From NCBI GenBank assembly GCA_913776965.1, contig CAJYQL010000064.1, positions 62,001 to 126,000 of the forward strand: DNA of 64,000 nt. The letters run 5' to 3'. Numbering within the stretch: the stretch's first letter is position 1; each line of letters starts with the position of its first letter. The stretch is from an uncultured Xylophilus sp. GTDB taxonomy: Bacteria; Pseudomonadota; Gammaproteobacteria; Burkholderiales; Burkholderiaceae_C. The notes under the pieces were generated by a model. It did no database searches. It was not told the DNA's origin and worked only from the letters and a program-made list of their open reading frames with translations. This document shows positions 1 to 8,665 of the stretch, one piece after another. A program made the position numbers and the translations under genes.

Positions 1-183
1 GCGGAGCCGGAGGCGTCGGGACGCCGGTGCAGGTGGGGATACAGCTGTGGGCGAGAGGGCAGGGGCGAGGGTCACGGCAGACGGACCGCCCGCAGGCGGC
101 GGAGATGGAACGGGCGCAGGGCGCAGGACGGCGGACCAGTCTAGCCCCCGGCTCCGCGCGGCCCAGCGTCCGATAATCGCCGG

Positions 184-897
184 ATGCAGATCGACCCCGC
201 CGCGCCGTGCCTCGCCTTCGATACCAGCACCGAGCAGCTGTCGGTGGCGCTGTCCGCCGCGGGCCGGGTCTACCAGCGCAACGGCGCCGGCGGCGCGCAG
301 GCGTCGGCCACGCTGATCCCGGCGCTGCAGGCGGTGCTGGACGAGGCGGGCATCGGCTTTGCCGACCTGGGCGCGATCGCATTCGGCCGCGGGCCGGGTT
401 CCTTCACCGGCCTGCGCACCGCCTGCGCCGCCGCCCAGGGCCTGGCTTGGGGGGCGCGGCCCGGCGGTGTGCCGGTGCTGCCGGTCGACACCCTGCTCGC
501 GGTCGCCGAGGACGCGCGGATGCGCCACGGCGCCGAGCGGGTCGTGGCTGCGCTCGATGCCCGGATGGGCGAGGTCTACACCGCTACCTACCTCTGGGAA
601 AATGGTGCCTGGCGGCCAGACGGTGAGTTGCGGCTGGCCGCGCCGGAGGCGGTCGAGGTGCCCGCCGGCTGGACGCTCGCCGGCACCGCCCGCGCGGCCT
701 ACGGCGAGCGGATCGCGCCCGGTGCCGCATCGGTGCCCGCGCTGCCGACGGCCGATGCGCTGTTGCGGCTCGCGCCGGCGCTGATCGCCGCCGGGGGCCT
801 GGTGCCGGCGGCCGGCGCGCTGCCGCTCTACATCCGCGACAAGGTCGCCAAGACGACGGCCGAACGGCTGGCCGAGCGGGCCGGGGCGCAGCCATGA
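184..897 (+). CDS. tsaB: tRNA threonylcarbamoyladenosine biosynthesis protein TsaB
   Basis: TsaB (YeaZ family) is the dimerisation partner of TsaD in the complex that installs the universal t6A modification at A37 of ANN-decoding tRNAs; it acts in the cytoplasm. The 237-residue protein has the family's usual length. Visible motifs are the ASKHA-type N-terminus LAFDTSTEQLSVAL near residues 10-23, the hallmark GRGPGSFTGLR near 64-74 and ALDARMGEVYTA near 122-133. The ATG at 184 directly precedes the conserved N-terminus. The stop overlaps the rimI start by four bases (ATGA), so the two are translationally coupled. Identification rests on conserved motifs plus the classic tsaB-rimI order, and is secure. 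Confidence 0.95.
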   Translation: MQIDPAAPCLAFDTSTEQLSVALSAAGRVYQRNGAGGAQASATLIPALQAVLDEAGIGFADLGAIAFGRGPGSFTGLRTACAAAQGLAWGARPGGVPVLPVDTLLAVAEDARMRHGAERVVAALDARMGEVYTATYLWENGAWRPDGELRLAAPEAVEVPAGWTLAGTARAAYGERIAPGAASVPALPTADALLRLAPALIAAGGLVPAAGALPLYIRDKVAKTTAERLAERAGAQP

Positions 898-1367
898 GCG
901 CCCGCATCGACGCGGTGGAGGCGCGCTTCGAAAGCCTGACGCCGCAGGACCTGGACCGGCTGCTGCCGGTCGAGGACGCGGCGTATTCCCATCCCTGGAC
1001 CCGCGGCAACTTCCTCGATTCGCTGCGCGCCGGCTACGAGGCCCAGCAACTGCTCGCCGACGAGACGCTGCTCGGCTACTTCGTCGCGATGAAGGGCGTG
1101 GACGAGGTGCACCTGCTCAACCTGACGGTCGCGCCGGCGTACCAGCGCCAGGGCTGGGCCCGGGTGCTGCTGGATGCGCTGGCGGTGTGGTCGCGCGGCC
1201 AGGGCGCCCGCTGGCTGTGGCTGGAGGTGCGGATGAGCAACCTGCGCGCGCAGCAGATCTACGAGGCCTACGGTTTCCGCAGCGTCGGCACCCGCAAGCG
1301 CTACTACCCCGCCGACACCGGCACACGCGAGGACGCCCGGGTGATGAGCCTGGCGCTGTGGCCATGA
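894..1367 (+). CDS. rimI: ribosomal-protein-alanine N-acetyltransferase RimI
   Basis: A 157-residue GNAT-family acetyltransferase. RimI acetylates the N-terminal alanine of ribosomal protein S18 using acetyl-CoA. The GNAT acetyl-CoA-binding loop is seen as YQRQGWARVLL around residues 83-93, and the C-terminal half has the family signature with QQIYEAYGF near 120-128. The gene overlaps tsaB at its start (ATGA, 894-897) and the next gene at its end (ATGA, 1364-1367), giving a tight three-gene operon. Position directly after tsaB is the standard arrangement and supports RimI over other GNAT enzymes. Actual substrate range (S18 only, or broader N-terminal acetylation) cannot be read from the sequence. 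Confidence 0.93.
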   Translation: MSARIDAVEARFESLTPQDLDRLLPVEDAAYSHPWTRGNFLDSLRAGYEAQQLLADETLLGYFVAMKGVDEVHLLNLTVAPAYQRQGWARVLLDALAVWSRGQGARWLWLEVRMSNLRAQQIYEAYGFRSVGTRKRYYPADTGTREDARVMSLALWP

Positions 1368-2131
1368 GCGGCACCACCGCTGCAGGGCTGGTGCTCGACG
1401 ACCGGCAGCGCGCGATGCTGCAGGAGATGGGCGTGACCGTGTGGCTGCCGCGCACGGCGCCGGCCACCGCAGAACCCCAACCGGCGGCCGATGTTGCGCC
1501 GGCGCCCGTCGCACGCACTCCGGCTGACGTGCCCCGACCGGCGGAGGCGGACGCCGCGCCCCGCGTTCCGAACGCGGCATTTCCGGCCCCGGCACCCGCC
1601 CGTGTGCCGCAACCCGCGCCGGCCCTGCAGCCGAGCCCCATCCCCGGCACCGCGCCGGTCGTCGCCCTGGCCTGGGAGGCGCTGGCCGACCCGCCGCCGG
1701 CCGGCGATGCCGCGCCGCTCTGGCTGGTGCTGGCCGAGGGCATCGGCGATTCGCTGCGGCACGGCGATGCCGGGCGCCTGCTCGACGCGATGCTGCGCGC
1801 CGCCCGGCTGCCGCAGCGGGTACGCCTGCAGGGGGCGCTGGTGCGCCGGGCACCCGACGGCAGCGCCGACGGCACCGCGCCGGCCGACGCGCTCGACGTC
1901 GCCGTCGCCCGCGAACGGCCCGCGATGGTGCTGGCGATGGGCCGGCTCGCGGCGCAGGCGGTGCTCGCCAGCGGCGAACCGCTCGGCCGGCTGCGCGGCC
2001 GGGTGCACGACCGTGCCGGCGTGCCGGTGGTCGCCACCTACGACGCCTGCTACCTGCTGCGCGCCCAGGCCGACAAGGCCCGTGCCTGGGAAGACCTGTG
2101 CCGCGCCCTGGACGCCGCGCCGCCGGGCTGA
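1364..2131 (+). CDS. uracil-DNA glycosylase superfamily protein, degenerate motifs
   Basis: Predicted 255 residues. I chose the ATG at 1364 because it overlaps the rimI stop as ATGA; the frame is open further upstream inside rimI. Residues 30-90 form a Pro/Ala-rich low-complexity linker. The C-terminal 150 residues keep the shape of family 4/5 uracil-DNA glycosylases (VLAMGRLAAQAVL, then LRGRVHDRAGVPVVATY, then a short helix). However, the usual second catalytic motif with a histidine (Y-H-P-A-Y-L-L-R) reads YDACYLLR with Asp227 in the His position. The first motif (G-E-x-P-G) is not recognisable, and the N-terminal cysteines that hold the 4Fe-4S cluster in family 4 are missing. The fold assignment is reasonable; glycosylase activity is doubtful. 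Confidence 0.75.
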   Translation: MSGTTAAGLVLDDRQRAMLQEMGVTVWLPRTAPATAEPQPAADVAPAPVARTPADVPRPAEADAAPRVPNAAFPAPAPARVPQPAPALQPSPIPGTAPVVALAWEALADPPPAGDAAPLWLVLAEGIGDSLRHGDAGRLLDAMLRAARLPQRVRLQGALVRRAPDGSADGTAPADALDVAVARERPAMVLAMGRLAAQAVLASGEPLGRLRGRVHDRAGVPVVATYDACYLLRAQADKARAWEDLCRALDAAPPG

Positions 2132-2133
2132 TG

Positions 2134-2195
2134 CGCTCCTGTTTTCATAGCTGGTAGCGCAGGTGGGACGGGCGTTGGTGCCCGATTTACTTCTC
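2134..2195 (+). repeat. dispersed intergenic repeat, copy 1
   Basis: First of seven copies of a short intergenic element in this window. It reads GCTCCTGTTTTCATAGCTGG then AGCGCAGGTGGGACGGGCG and ends in TTGGTGCCC, a diverged version of the shared pattern GCTCCTTTTTCGATAG, TGCGCAGGCAGGACGGGCGC, (A)GAGGCC. It fills the gap between the udg-like gene and pyrF, which run in the same direction. Direction is given relative to the GCTCC...GGGCGC reading. Confidence 0.6.
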
Positions 2196-2241
2196 AAATT
2201 CGACCTGTCCGGCGCAGGGCCCGCCCGTAGAATCGCCGCCC

Positions 2242-3069
2242 ATGACCTTCCTCGACATGCTGCGCGCCGCCGAGCGGCAGAACGGCTCCCTGCTCTGCGT
2301 GGGGCTCGACCCGGAACCCGCCCGCTTCCCCGGCGGCTGGCGCGACGATCCGTCCAAAATTCACGACTTCTGCGCCGCCATCGCCGAGGCCACCGCCGAC
2401 CTCGCCATCGCCTTCAAGCCGCAGATCGCCTACTTCGCCGCCCACCGGGCCGAGGACCAGCTCGAACGCCTGATGGCCACGCTGCGCCGCATCGCGCCGC
2501 AGGTGCCGGTGATCCTCGACGCCAAGCGCGGCGACATCGGTTCCACCGCCGAGCAGTACGCGGTCGAGGCCTTCGACCGCTACGGCGCCGACGCGGTCAC
2601 GCTGTCGCCCTTCATGGGTTTCGATTCGGTCGAGCCGTACCTGCGGCGCGCAGGCAAGGGCGCCTTCCTGCTCTGCCGCACCAGCAACCCCGGCGGCGAC
2701 GATCTGCAGGCACAGCGGCTGGCCGACGTGCCCGAGGCGCCGCTGCTCTACGAACACGTCGCGCGGCTGGCGCAGGGCGACTGGAACCGCAACGGCCAGC
2801 TCGGCCTGGTGGTGGGCGCGACCTACCCGGCCGAGATCGCGCGGGTCCGGGCCGTCGCGCCGACGGTGCCGCTGCTGATCCCGGGCGTCGGCGCCCAGGG
2901 CGGCGACGCGGCCGCCACCGTGCGCGCCGGCTGGCGGCCCGATGCGCCGATCGTCGTCAATTCCTCGCGCGCGATCCTCTACGCCTCCTCGGGCGAGGAC
3001 TTCGCGGCCGCTGCCCGCCGGGCCGCGCAGGCCACGCGCGACCAGTTGCAGGCAGCCAAGCCGGCCTGA
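2242..3069 (+). CDS. pyrF: orotidine 5'-phosphate decarboxylase (type 2)
   Basis: PyrF decarboxylates orotidine monophosphate to UMP, the last step of de novo pyrimidine synthesis. The 275-residue length and the motif [15 protein letters not shown] at residues 93-107 (catalytic Asp/Lys/Asp array) are those of the type 2 family common in beta-proteobacteria, rather than the shorter E. coli type. The N-terminus [15 protein letters not shown] and the phosphate-binding region near [12 protein letters not shown] are also present. It is separated from the upstream operon by an intergenic repeat, so it may have its own promoter. No anomalies were seen. Confidence 0.96.
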   Translation: MTFLDMLRAAERQNGSLLCVGLDPEPARFPGGWRDDPSKIHDFCAAIAEATADLAIAFKPQIAYFAAHRAEDQLERLMATLRRIAPQVPVILDAKRGDIGSTAEQYAVEAFDRYGADAVTLSPFMGFDSVEPYLRRAGKGAFLLCRTSNPGGDDLQAQRLADVPEAPLLYEHVARLAQGDWNRNGQLGLVVGATYPAEIARVRAVAPTVPLLIPGVGAQGGDAAATVRAGWRPDAPIVVNSSRAILYASSGEDFAAAARRAAQATRDQLQAAKPA

Positions 3070-3215
3070 CCGGCGCCTGACGGCGAAGCGGGGCCGCGGC
3101 CGACCGTGGCGCGGCGGCCGCAGACCGGCAAAAAAGGCAGATTTGGCACGCCAATTCCGGTGCTGAAAATGTAGGCAGTCTCCTACACTGGTGCATCTTT
3201 TTTCGGCACCCGACC

Positions 3216-5210
3216 ATGGCCCCCTCGACCCTTCCGGATGCGTCCGCCGACTTGGCCGACGCGGGCGATCCCCACACTGCTGTTGCGCACTGCGGCGCTG
3301 ACGCTGCGGACCCGGACCGCCGCTCCCCGGCGACGCTCGCCGCTCTTTCCGCCTTCGCCAGCTTCGCGCTGCAGGCCTGCGGCGGAGGCGGCAGCGATGC
3401 CGCAGCCCCCGCCACCCAGGCACCGACCGCAGGTAGCTTCGCGCCCACGGCCGACACGGCGACCGCAGGCACGGCCGGCGACAGCGATGCCCGCTTCGCA
3501 CCGATGGCGGCCGAGGACATCGCCAACGTCGCCGGCGGCACCGCCGGCCCGCTCGGTGCCGCGCGGGCCTATCCGGCGCCCGCCAGCGATGCCGATGCCG
3601 CCCGCTTCCTGCTGCAGGCGCAGTTCTCCGCCTCCGACGAGGAAATCGCCGCGGTGCGCGCCCAGGGCTATGCCGCCTGGCTCGCCGGCCAGTTCGCGAT
3701 GGCGCCCGACATCAGCGCCTGGGACTGGCTCAACCAGCGCGGCTACGCGGCGATCGACAACGCCACCCGCTACTACGACGCGACCTACCCGGCCGACTAC
3801 ATGATCTGGTCGCAGCTGATGACCGGCCGCGACGCGGTGCGGCAGCGCGTCGCGCTCGCGCTGTCGGAGATCTTCGTGGTGTCGGTCAACGGCGTGGAGA
3901 CCGCCTGGCGCAGCCACCTGATGGCGAGCTGGTGGGACATGCTGTCGGCCAACGCGCTCGGCAGCTATCGCCAGCTGCTGGAAGACGTGACGCTGCATCC
4001 GGCGATGGGCGTGTACCTCAATACCCGCGGCAACCAGAAGGAAAACGCGGCTACCGGCCGCCAGCCCGACGAGAACTACGCCCGCGAGCTGATGCAGCTG
4101 ATGACGATCGGCGTGTCGCGCCTGAACGCCGACGGCAGCGTGCAGCGCGGCGCCGACGGCCTGCCGCTCGACAGCTACACCCAGGCCGACGTGACCAACC
4201 TGGCGCGCGTCTTCACCGGCTACGACTTCGACCAGAGCCAGAACGTCAACACCGTCGAGCCGGTGCAGAACCGCACCGTCGGCAACACCGCCTTCGCGCG
4301 GCTGCCGATGACGCTGCGGGCGGCGCTGCATTCGACGCAGGACGTGAACTTCCTCGGCACCCGCATCGCCGGCAGCACCGACGGCGCGACCGCCCGGCGC
4401 ATGGCGCTGGACGCGCTGTTCGCCCACGAGAACGTCGGCCCGTTCATCGCGCGGCAACTGATCCAGCGGCTGGTCACCAGCAACCCCGGCGGCGGCTACG
4501 TGGCGCGGGTCGCCGCGGTGTTCGCCAACAACGGCCGCGGGGTGCGCGGGGACCTGGGAGCGGTGGTCGCGGCGATCCTGCTCGACGACGATGCGCGCGG
4601 TCCCGCCGGTCTGCGCTGGATCGGATTCGGGCACCTGCGCGAGCCGATGCTGCGGCTGGTCCAGTGGGGCCGCACCTTCGGGCTGCAATCGGCGCGCGGC
4701 TCCTGGAAGATCGGCGACCAGTCCAACCCGGCGACCCAGCTCGGCCAGAGCCCGCTGCGCTCCGGGTCGGTCTTCAATTTCTTCCGGCCGGGCTACGTGC
4801 CGCCCAACACCATCGTCGCTGCGGCCGGCGGGGTGGCGCCGGAGTTCCAGCTGGTCAACGAATCGTCGGTCGGCGGATACCTGAACTTCCTGCAGAGTGT
4901 GGTGCGCAACGGCTTCTACGTGAACGCGCCCGATGTGCCTGCGGCGACCAGCAACGGCACGAACGGCTATGACATCACCGCCGCCTACACCCGCGAGAAG
5001 GCGATCGCGCACGACACGGTGGCGCTGATCCTGCGGCTCAACCTGCTGCTCGCGGCGGGTCAGCTGTCCTACGACACGATGGTCACCATCTACTACGCCT
5101 TGATCGCGACGCCGGTCAAGCCGACCGACACCGACGCGGTAAAGCTCAACCGCATCGCCGCCGCCGTCCTGCTGGTGATGGCCTCGCCCGAATACCTGAT
5201 CCAGAAATAG
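3216..5210 (+). CDS. DUF1800 family secreted lipoprotein
   Basis: A 664-residue protein of the DUF1800 family, whose biochemical role is not established. A short hydrophobic stretch (LAALSAFASFALQAC) ends in a lipobox with Cys55 followed by GGGGSD, so it is probably an exported lipoprotein, although the N-region before it is unusually long and acidic. The start at 3216 is the ORF-track start; a later start inside the leader is possible. The body contains the family signatures: ARFLLQAQFSASDEEI near 128, the central NYARELMQLMTIGV segment, and SGSVFNFFRPGYVPP. The DUF1501 gene follows after 30 bases; the DUF1800-DUF1501 pairing is widespread and implies joint function. A six-base inverted repeat (TGTAGG/CCTACA, 3170-3187) lies just upstream. 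Confidence 0.88.
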   Translation: MAPSTLPDASADLADAGDPHTAVAHCGADAADPDRRSPATLAALSAFASFALQACGGGGSDAAAPATQAPTAGSFAPTADTATAGTAGDSDARFAPMAAEDIANVAGGTAGPLGAARAYPAPASDADAARFLLQAQFSASDEEIAAVRAQGYAAWLAGQFAMAPDISAWDWLNQRGYAAIDNATRYYDATYPADYMIWSQLMTGRDAVRQRVALALSEIFVVSVNGVETAWRSHLMASWWDMLSANALGSYRQLLEDVTLHPAMGVYLNTRGNQKENAATGRQPDENYARELMQLMTIGVSRLNADGSVQRGADGLPLDSYTQADVTNLARVFTGYDFDQSQNVNTVEPVQNRTVGNTAFARLPMTLRAALHSTQDVNFLGTRIAGSTDGATARRMALDALFAHENVGPFIARQLIQRLVTSNPGGGYVARVAAVFANNGRGVRGDLGAVVAAILLDDDARGPAGLRWIGFGHLREPMLRLVQWGRTFGLQSARGSWKIGDQSNPATQLGQSPLRSGSVFNFFRPGYVPPNTIVAAAGGVAPEFQLVNESSVGGYLNFLQSVVRNGFYVNAPDVPAATSNGTNGYDITAAYTREKAIAHDTVALILRLNLLLAAGQLSYDTMVTIYYALIATPVKPTDTDAVKLNRIAAAVLLVMASPEYLIQK

Positions 5211-5240
5211 CAACCGGACCCCCACGGACGCCCGACGGTC

Positions 5241-6752
5241 ATGAACCCTCCTTCCGCTCACACCGCCTGCCCGGACGCCTATCCGGCCGACATGCACGGC
5301 AGCGACGCATCCGCCGTGCCGGATGCTGCCCGCCGCGCCTTCCTGCGCCGCTCCGGCCAGCTCGCGATGGCCGGCACCGCGCTGCCATTCGCGCTCAACC
5401 TCGCCGCGATGGGCGAGGCCGCGGCCGCCGGCGCCGACGACTACAAGGCGCTGGTCTGCGTCTTCCTCTACGGCGGCAACGACTACGCCAACACCGTCGT
5501 GACCTACGACGACGCCAGCTACAACGCCTATGCGCAGATCCGCGGCGGCAGCGGCCAGGCGGGCGGCGGCATCGCGCTGGCGAAGAGCGCGCTCGGCGCC
5601 ACGCTGCTGCGGCCGACGGTGCCGCTGCCCGACGGTCGCCAGTACGCGCTGCATCCGGCGATGGCCGAGATGGCGACGCTGTTCAACAGCGGCAAGGCCG
5701 CGGTGCAGCTCAACGTCGGTCCGCTGGTGGTGCCGCTGACCCGTGCGCAATACAACAGCGCCGACCGCACGACCTACCCGCTGCCGCCCAAGCTGTTCTC
5801 GCACAACGACCAGCAGTCGGTCTGGCAGTCCTCCTCGCCCGAGGGTTCGACCGTCGGCTGGGGCGGCCGCATCGGCGACCTGGCGATGGGCGCCAACGCC
5901 AACAGCCTTTTCACCTGCATCTCCGCCACCGGCAATGCGGTGTTCCTGTCGGGGCGGCAGGCGCTGTCCTACCAGGTCAGCACCAGCGGCGCGGTGCCGA
6001 TCAACGGCATCAAGTCGGCGGTGTTCGGCTCGACCGCGGTGCGCGATGCGCTCGGCCGCATCGCCCAGCAGCCGCGCGCCCATGCGCTGGAGAACGAATA
6101 TGCCAAGGTGGTCGCCCGCTCGGTCTCGGCCGAGCAGCAGATCACCGGCGCGCTGGGCAGCACGCTCGCCACCGGCTTCGTCGCCGGCAATCCGCTGGCC
6201 GACCAGCTGAAGATCGTGGCCCGGCTGATCGCGGCGCGCAGCGCACTCGGCGCGCGGCGGCAGGTGTTCTTCGTCTCGCTCGGCGGCTTCGACCTGCACG
6301 ACAACCTGATCGCGCAGCAGCCGACGGTGCTCGGCCGGATCAGCAATGCGATGGCGTCCTTCTACAACGCGACGGTCGAGCTGGGCGTGGCCGACCAGGT
6401 CACCGCCTTCACCGCGTCGGACTTTGGCCGCACGCTGGCCTCCAACGGCGACGGCTCCGACCACGGCTGGGGCAGCCACCATTTCGTGGTGGGCGGCGCG
6501 GTGAAGGGCCAGGCGTTCTACGGCACCGCGCCGCCGGTCAGCGTGGGCAACACGTCAGCCGCCCAGGACCAGTGGCACGTCGGCCAGGGCCGGCTGCTGC
6601 TGACCACCTCGGTGGACCAGTACGCCGCCACGCTAGCGCGCTGGTTCGGGGTGCCGGCCGACGCGCTCGGCGGGCTGCTGCCGAACCTGCGCCGCTTCGG
6701 CGCCGAAGCCGGCCGGCCGGACTACCCGACCGACCTCGGCTTCATGGGCTGA
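5241..6752 (+). CDS. DUF1501 family protein, Tat-exported
   Basis: A 503-residue DUF1501 protein, member of the alkaline-phosphatase/sulfatase-like superfamily by family description; its substrate is unknown. The N-terminus has a twin-arginine leader: RRAFLRRSGQLAMAGTALPF at residues 31-50, followed by a hydrophobic stretch and an Ala-rich cleavage region. Family motifs are LVCVFLYGGNDYANTVV near residue 72, FFVSLGGFDLHDN near 350 and FTASDFGRTLASNGDGSDHG near 390, which supply the Asp/His pattern expected of metal binding. It forms a pair with the DUF1800 gene 30 bases upstream. The stop lies 11 bases into the convergent diguanylate cyclase gene, so the two genes share their last codons on opposite strands. 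Confidence 0.9.
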   Translation: MNPPSAHTACPDAYPADMHGSDASAVPDAARRAFLRRSGQLAMAGTALPFALNLAAMGEAAAAGADDYKALVCVFLYGGNDYANTVVTYDDASYNAYAQIRGGSGQAGGGIALAKSALGATLLRPTVPLPDGRQYALHPAMAEMATLFNSGKAAVQLNVGPLVVPLTRAQYNSADRTTYPLPPKLFSHNDQQSVWQSSSPEGSTVGWGGRIGDLAMGANANSLFTCISATGNAVFLSGRQALSYQVSTSGAVPINGIKSAVFGSTAVRDALGRIAQQPRAHALENEYAKVVARSVSAEQQITGALGSTLATGFVAGNPLADQLKIVARLIAARSALGARRQVFFVSLGGFDLHDNLIAQQPTVLGRISNAMASFYNATVELGVADQVTAFTASDFGRTLASNGDGSDHGWGSHHFVVGGAVKGQAFYGTAPPVSVGNTSAAQDQWHVGQGRLLLTTSVDQYAATLARWFGVPADALGGLLPNLRRFGAEAGRPDYPTDLGFMG

Positions 6753-8136
6753 GGCCCGGCTGCTCCGCCGGCCCGCCGGCCGGCACGCGCTTGGCGCGGT
6801 ACATCGCCGCGTCGGCGCGGCGCAGCAGCGCGGAGGCATCATCGCCGTGGTCCGGATAGCGCGCGATGCCGATGCTCGCGCCGACATGCACGCAACGGCC
6901 AACGAGGTCGAACGGTGGTGCCAGGACCGTCCGCAGGTGGTCGGCGACCGCATCAGGATCCGAGGCACCGTCGGGGCTTTCCAGCAGCACCAGGAACTCG
7001 TCGCCTCCCAGCCGGCCGACCGTGTCGGAGGCCCGCACCGCCGTCCGCAGCCGTTGCGCCACCTGGCGCAGCAGCAGGTCGCCGGCGGCATGGCCCAGGG
7101 TGTCGTTGACCGCCTTGAACCGGTCGAGATCGATGAACAGGAGCGACAGGCCACCACCGTGCCGGCGTGCCCGGTCCAGCGCATGGGCCAGGCGGTCGTC
7201 GAGCCGCAGCCGGTTGGGCAGGCCGGTCAGACCGTCGTGATGCGCCATGTGTGCCAGCCGGGCCTCGGCCTGGCGCCGTATCGCGGCCGCCGCAAGCTGC
7301 TGGCCGACGAACTGCAGCAGGGCGACGTCGTCCTCGCGATAGGCAGGTTCGTCGGGCTCGCGCTGCACGGCCAGGGCACCCACCACCCCATGCTCCGGCG
7401 TCGCAAGGGGCACGCCGAGCCACTGCGCTGCCGCCGGCGACACGTCAGCGGCGCAGCCGTGGTGCGCCGGCGCATCCTCCAGCAACGGAAGGCCGCTGCG
7501 CACCACCTGCGCAGCCCGGGTGGCGCCGGCGTCGGCCGGCGGTGCGGCCGGTCCGTCGGGCGTGAGGATGCACGGAAAGTCGATGGTGCCGTTCTCCACG
7601 TCACGCAGGGCCACGGCGAAATGACGGCAGGGCAGCAGCGGCAGCAGCGCAGTCCTGACCTGTGCGCACAGGGCGGCCAGGTCGTCCTCTGCGAAGCTGG
7701 CTTCGGCCACGGCGTACAGCGCAGCCTGGCGCATCTCTGCCTGTCGCAGCGCCGTGACATCGCGGGCGACCGCGACACGGACCTGCTTCTGCGGCGACCA
7801 GCGCGCCGTCCACATGATGTGGACCGTGCTGCCGTCACGGCGTACATAACGGTTGTGGAAATGCGGCTCCGCCGTGTCGGCGACGATGTGCGCCATTTGG
7901 GCGCGGGTGCGCTCCCGGTCGTCCGGATGCACGAGGTCCATGACCCGCAGGCTGCGCATCTCCTCGGCGGTGTAGCCGAACAGCTGTTCGCCCGCGGCAC
8001 TGACGAACAGGAAGCGGCCCTCGACATCGACGACGCAGACCGCATCGACGAGCATGTGGATCACTTCGGCAAGCGGCAGATCGAAACCACGAAGCGGCAT
8101 GGAGGGGGCGACGGTCATCGGATGCGGGTGACACAT
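6742..8136 (-). CDS. diguanylate cyclase with PAS, GAF and GGDEF domains
   Basis: Predicted 464 residues. A PAS domain (about 25-140; HPDDRERTRAQM, YVRRDGSTVHIMWTARWSP) is followed by a GAF-like domain (about 150-285) and a GGDEF domain (about 300-455) with an intact LGGDEF active site and an upstream RASD inhibitory I-site at the standard five-residue spacing. It should therefore make c-di-GMP from two GTP and be feedback-inhibited. No transmembrane segment is evident, so it is probably cytosolic. The start is uncertain: ATG codons at 8136, 8118 and 8100 are all possible; 8136 has a GGAG about 12 bases upstream, and the frame is open to 8205. It lies divergent from slyX and 530 bases from the c-di-GMP-linked glycan operon, which makes it a candidate supplier of that signal. 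Confidence 0.9.
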   Translation of the reverse strand: MCHPHPMTVAPSMPLRGFDLPLAEVIHMLVDAVCVVDVEGRFLFVSAAGEQLFGYTAEEMRSLRVMDLVHPDDRERTRAQMAHIVADTAEPHFHNRYVRRDGSTVHIMWTARWSPQKQVRVAVARDVTALRQAEMRQAALYAVAEASFAEDDLAALCAQVRTALLPLLPCRHFAVALRDVENGTIDFPCILTPDGPAAPPADAGATRAAQVVRSGLPLLEDAPAHHGCAADVSPAAAQWLGVPLATPEHGVVGALAVQREPDEPAYREDDVALLQFVGQQLAAAAIRRQAEARLAHMAHHDGLTGLPNRLRLDDRLAHALDRARRHGGGLSLLFIDLDRFKAVNDTLGHAAGDLLLRQVAQRLRTAVRASDTVGRLGGDEFLVLLESPDGASDPDAVADHLRTVLAPPFDLVGRCVHVGASIGIARYPDHGDDASALLRRADAAMYRAKRVPAGGPAEQPGLSP

Positions 8137-8195
8137 TCTGGCCGAGGACTCCGCCGGCGTGCCGCCCGTGGCGCGGCTGCGGTCCAATCGGCGCC

Positions 8196-8408
8196 ATGGA
8201 CGCATCCCTCACCATCCGCCGCCTGGACGACCTGGAGGTCAAGGCCGCCTATACCGAAGACCTGCTGGACCAGCTCAACCTCACGATCTACCGCCAGCAG
8301 CAGCAGATCGACCGCCTGACCGAGCAGGTGCGCCTGCTGCGTGAGCAGGCGCCGGAGGCCGGTCCGGGCGCCCGGGGGCCCGCAGACGAACGCCCGCCCC
8401 ATTACTGA
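8196..8408 (+). CDS. slyX: SlyX family protein
   Basis: A 70-residue coiled-coil protein. The heptad-rich core (LEVKAAYTEDLLDQLN then YRQQQQIDRLTEQVRLL) and the C-terminal PPHY are diagnostic for SlyX, a small protein of unknown function named from E. coli. It is transcribed divergently from the diguanylate cyclase. The 257 bases between its stop and the BcsB-like gene suggest it is not part of the glycan operon. Confidence 0.92.
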   Translation: MDASLTIRRLDDLEVKAAYTEDLLDQLNLTIYRQQQQIDRLTEQVRLLREQAPEAGPGARGPADERPPHY

Positions 8409-8665
8409 AAGACGCCGTGCGGCGCGCCTCGTTGTAGGACAGGAAGCCGAGGCGCCGGCGGACACCATGCGCGGTGCTCTCAAAAAAAGAGCATGCCACG
8501 GGCCTGGTGCATGGCCTAGTGGCCGATTGGGGCAACGGTCAAAACGCTACCGGTTGTTAAATCTGGTCACACATTGCACGGGTGGCGCTGTTCTCATCGA
8601 CGGCGCCCGACCTTCCGGCGGACCGATGTCCCAGGCCGACCCTCCCGTTTTTTTCGTTTCGCACG
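8409..8665 (+). promoter_or_regulatory. leader region ahead of the glycan operon
   Basis: Non-coding stretch between slyX and the BcsB-like gene. It holds a small hairpin (GCTCT at 8476-8480 and AGAGC at 8488-8492 around an A-run) and a second imperfect foldback (GCCAC...GTGGC around GGCC...GGCC, about 8495-8524). The lower-GC stretch around 8540-8580 is a plausible promoter location, but I cannot place -35/-10 boxes with confidence. I looked for a GEMM-type c-di-GMP riboswitch and did not see its conserved sequence. Confidence 0.3.

Noticed and set aside
1..73. Possible start of a divergent gene with GTG at 73 on the minus strand
   Set aside because: Only 24 codons are visible, with Pro/Arg-rich content and no ribosome-binding site or family motif.
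3143..3158. Sigma-54-like promoter TGGCACG-N4-TT before the DUF1800 gene
   Set aside because: Spacing fits, but the -12 element reads TTCC rather than TTGC and there is no activator site; too weak to list.
3183..6482. A 1099-codon open frame on the minus strand opposite the DUF1800/DUF1501 genes
   Set aside because: A shadow frame of GC-rich coding DNA: Arg/Val/Gly/Asp-rich sequence without domains, while the plus strand encodes well-known families. Many other long antisense frames were left out for the same reason.
8409..8665. c-di-GMP riboswitch upstream of the glycan operon
   Set aside because: No GEMM-I or GEMM-II conserved blocks; only small foldbacks are seen.
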